This document shows positions 13,288-14,724 of a DNA stretch of 14,724 nt, piece after piece. Position numbers and translations under genes: made by a program. The notes beneath the pieces were generated by a model. That model was not told the origin of the DNA. It worked only from the letters and a program-made list of their open reading frames with translations, and did no database searches. Source of the DNA: Prevotella sp. CAG:1031 (GTDB lineage Bacteria > Bacteroidota > Bacteroidia > Bacteroidales > Muribaculaceae); contig HF985566.1 in NCBI GenBank assembly GCA_000431215.1, positions 1 through 14,724 on the forward strand, read 5' to 3'. Within the stretch, counting starts at the first letter, position 1. Every line of letters starts with the position of its first letter.

Positions 13288-14724
13288 TTATTGTTTGTTG
13301 ACGATGGCATCGATGAGGGCGTCGTAGACGAGGCGACCTTCAAGGTTATAGCCCTTGCGGGTGTGGTGGATGCGGTCTTTGGCGAAGAGGCCGTTGGCAA
13401 TCCAGCGGCTGCTGGCTCCGGTTCCTCCGGCAACGTCCCAGAAGTCGAGCACGGCGATATTGTTCTCGCGGCCATAGCGCAGAATCTCGTCGCGCACTTC
13501 GGCGATATTGCGGTTGGGGGCGTAGTCGCGCACGGTTGTCGTCACCTTACGGCTGACGGTCTTTTTTGACGAACGGCGGCGTCCTTTTTTGCCGCGGCGG
13601 CGTTTTCCGGCCGGAACTTTCACCGTTTTTGTAACCTTGCGGCTGACCGAGCGCTGGCATTCCATCGGCGTCATGAGAAGGATGGCGGCATCGGGATTCG
13701 ATTCCTGGATATTTTTCACGAGTCGGTCGATGCTCTGGGAGAAGTTCGCGGCGTTGAAGCGCCCGAAGGCTTCGTTGGTTCCGAGGGCAATGATGACGAG
13801 GGAGGGGGAGAGCGGGGCTATTCCGGCGCCGACGTTGCCGATACGGTTATAGGTGTTGTAGGTGGCGCCGTTGTTGCCGATCGAGTGATAGAACACTCCG
13901 GGCCGCTCGCCCGAAAGGGCGACGCCGTAGAGTGTCAGATCGCCTTTCGACGAGAAGTCGACTTTTACCTCGGTCTCCTGTGTCGACATTACGACCTGAG
14001 TGTAGTCGTGCGACGGGATGACTTTATAGTGGAGTTCTTCGCCACGGTCGTTGACGATACTGTCGATTGTCATTTTTCCGCCGTGGAAGATTGTGAACGA
14101 CTTGAAAGGGTTGTAGTCGTCGGTGTCTTTCGTGCCTACTGTGAAACTGCCGGAGTTGCGCGAGGGGTGGAGCGACGTACCGGTGAATCCCATCGGGTAG
14201 TTCCACTGGCGGCTCATGAGTTTGACGGGGCTCCATGAGTCTGACGAGGTGAAGACATAGTCGACAGGTTGGTTTGTGCCGCTCATTTTCAGCGGTGCGA
14301 TTATTCCGCGTCCGGCATTTCCGAAGTCGTACTGTAGCAGTTCGCGCGTGGTTCCGGAGTTCATTCCGGCCTGGACATGGCTGTCGCCGATGAGAACTAC
14401 CGACACCGGTTTCTTCTGTGAGTCGGCGAAAGCGCGGCGGAGCTTGTCCCATTTGGCTCCGTTGAAGATGACATGGTTCGACGACGAGCGGATAAAGTCG
14501 GGCACGGGAATGTCGATGTCGTCGCCCGGTTCGATGTCGAAGACGGGATTCTCGCGGATGTCCTGTTCTGAATCATCAGTGATTTCGTCTTCCTGAGCGG
14601 TAACGTCGCCTTCGGCGCACTCTTCGTCGTCATCGTCTTCTTCAGGAGCGGTTGTCGCAGGCTGTGATGCCGCGGGAGGGGCTGCAGGCGTCGTCGTTGC
14701 GGCCGCGCCTGCCAGTATGGCTGG
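13288..14724 (-). CDS. SGNH/GDSL-fold exported acyltransferase or esterase, N-terminus outside window
   Basis: Partial: the frame stays open to the window edge, giving 478 visible residues, so the GTG at 14505 is not the true start. The first visible residues PAILAGAAA look like the end of a signal peptide or membrane anchor. An Ala/Pro/Thr linker and then an acidic stretch (EDDDDEE) precede the catalytic domain. Block I is VVLIGDSHVQAG (Ser codon 14382-14380), block III is ALGTNEAFG, and block V is DRIHHTRKGY with the Asp-x-x-His dyad, so the catalytic set is complete. Near 13530-13650 an insert reads VSRKVTKTVKV, a cluster of Arg/Lys/Gly, then VSRKVTTTV, unlike a standard SGNH core. Position upstream of the MBOAT gene suggests the periplasmic partner (AlgX/AlgJ/PatB-like role) that delivers or removes O-acetyl groups. 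Whether it is a transferase or an esterase cannot be told. Confidence 0.88.
   Translation of the reverse strand, partial: PAILAGAAATTTPAAPPAASQPATTAPEEDDDDEECAEGDVTAQEDEITDDSEQDIRENPVFDIEPGDDIDIPVPDFIRSSSNHVIFNGAKWDKLRRAFADSQKKPVSVVLIGDSHVQAGMNSGTTRELLQYDFGNAGRGIIAPLKMSGTNQPVDYVFTSSDSWSPVKLMSRQWNYPMGFTGTSLHPSRNSGSFTVGTKDTDDYNPFKSFTIFHGGKMTIDSIVNDRGEELHYKVIPSHDYTQVVMSTQETEVKVDFSSKGDLTLYGVALSGERPGVFYHSIGNNGATYNTYNRIGNVGAGIAPLSPSLVIIALGTNEAFGRFNAANFSQSIDRLVKNIQESNPDAAILLMTPMECQRSVSRKVTKTVKVPAGKRRRGKKGRRRSSKKTVSRKVTTTVRDYAPNRNIAEVRDEILRYGRENNIAVLDFWDVAGGTGASSRWIANGLFAKDRIHHTRKGYNLEGRLVYDALIDAIVNKQ

Noticed and set aside
14505..14505. GTG as the start of the SGNH protein
   Set aside because: The frame is open for 73 more codons to the window edge, and those codons encode an apparent signal-peptide end and a linker, so the true start is outside the window.

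Overview
The window looks like chromosomal DNA of a Bacteroidales bacterium. Three things suggest this: promoter boxes of the Bacteroidetes type (TAnnTTTG) with no obvious Shine-Dalgarno sequences, a GC-rich coding bias over AT-rich intergenic DNA, and the gene cluster dnaN / 3'-5' exonuclease / coaBC / DUF4835 / recN / rlmB, an order I recall from this order of bacteria. A Muribaculaceae-like gut commensal would fit, but that family placement is inference. I see no rRNA, tRNA, CRISPR array, insertion sequence or phage gene.

Layout. (1) 19-1982, minus strand: an exported protein built from repeated beta-sandwich-like modules, with a C-terminal tail resembling a type IX secretion sorting domain. 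Its reading frame is broken near 1740-1760, inside the first module. (2) 2129-4756, plus strand: alaS, divergent from gene 1 and followed by a strong stem-loop terminator at 4774-4814. (3) 4854-11336, minus strand: a compact six-gene operon, transcribed dnaN, exonuclease, coaBC, DUF4835 protein, recN, rlmB, with gaps of 22 bases or less and two overlaps. It combines replication and repair (sliding clamp, exonuclease, RecN), coenzyme A synthesis, 23S rRNA methylation and a secreted protein linked in other Bacteroidetes to type IX secretion. (4) 11337-11565: an intergenic region holding two divergent promoters, a nine-unit array of a 9-bp near-palindromic repeat and a separate perfect 7+7 inverted repeat. 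(5) 11566-11772, plus strand: a 68-residue protein of unknown function. (6) 11776-14724, minus strand: an SGNH-fold protein (N-terminus beyond the window) followed by an MBOAT O-acyltransferase. Together they form a plausible system for O-acetylating an exported glycan.

Most of the window is housekeeping. The parts that deserve a second look are the polycationic hairpin inserted in the SGNH protein, the 9-bp repeat array next to the dnaN promoter, the inverted repeat over the small gene's promoter, and the frame break in the repeat protein. None of them amounts to a demonstrated new system. The SGNH/MBOAT pair with its charged insert is the best candidate for unusual biochemistry.
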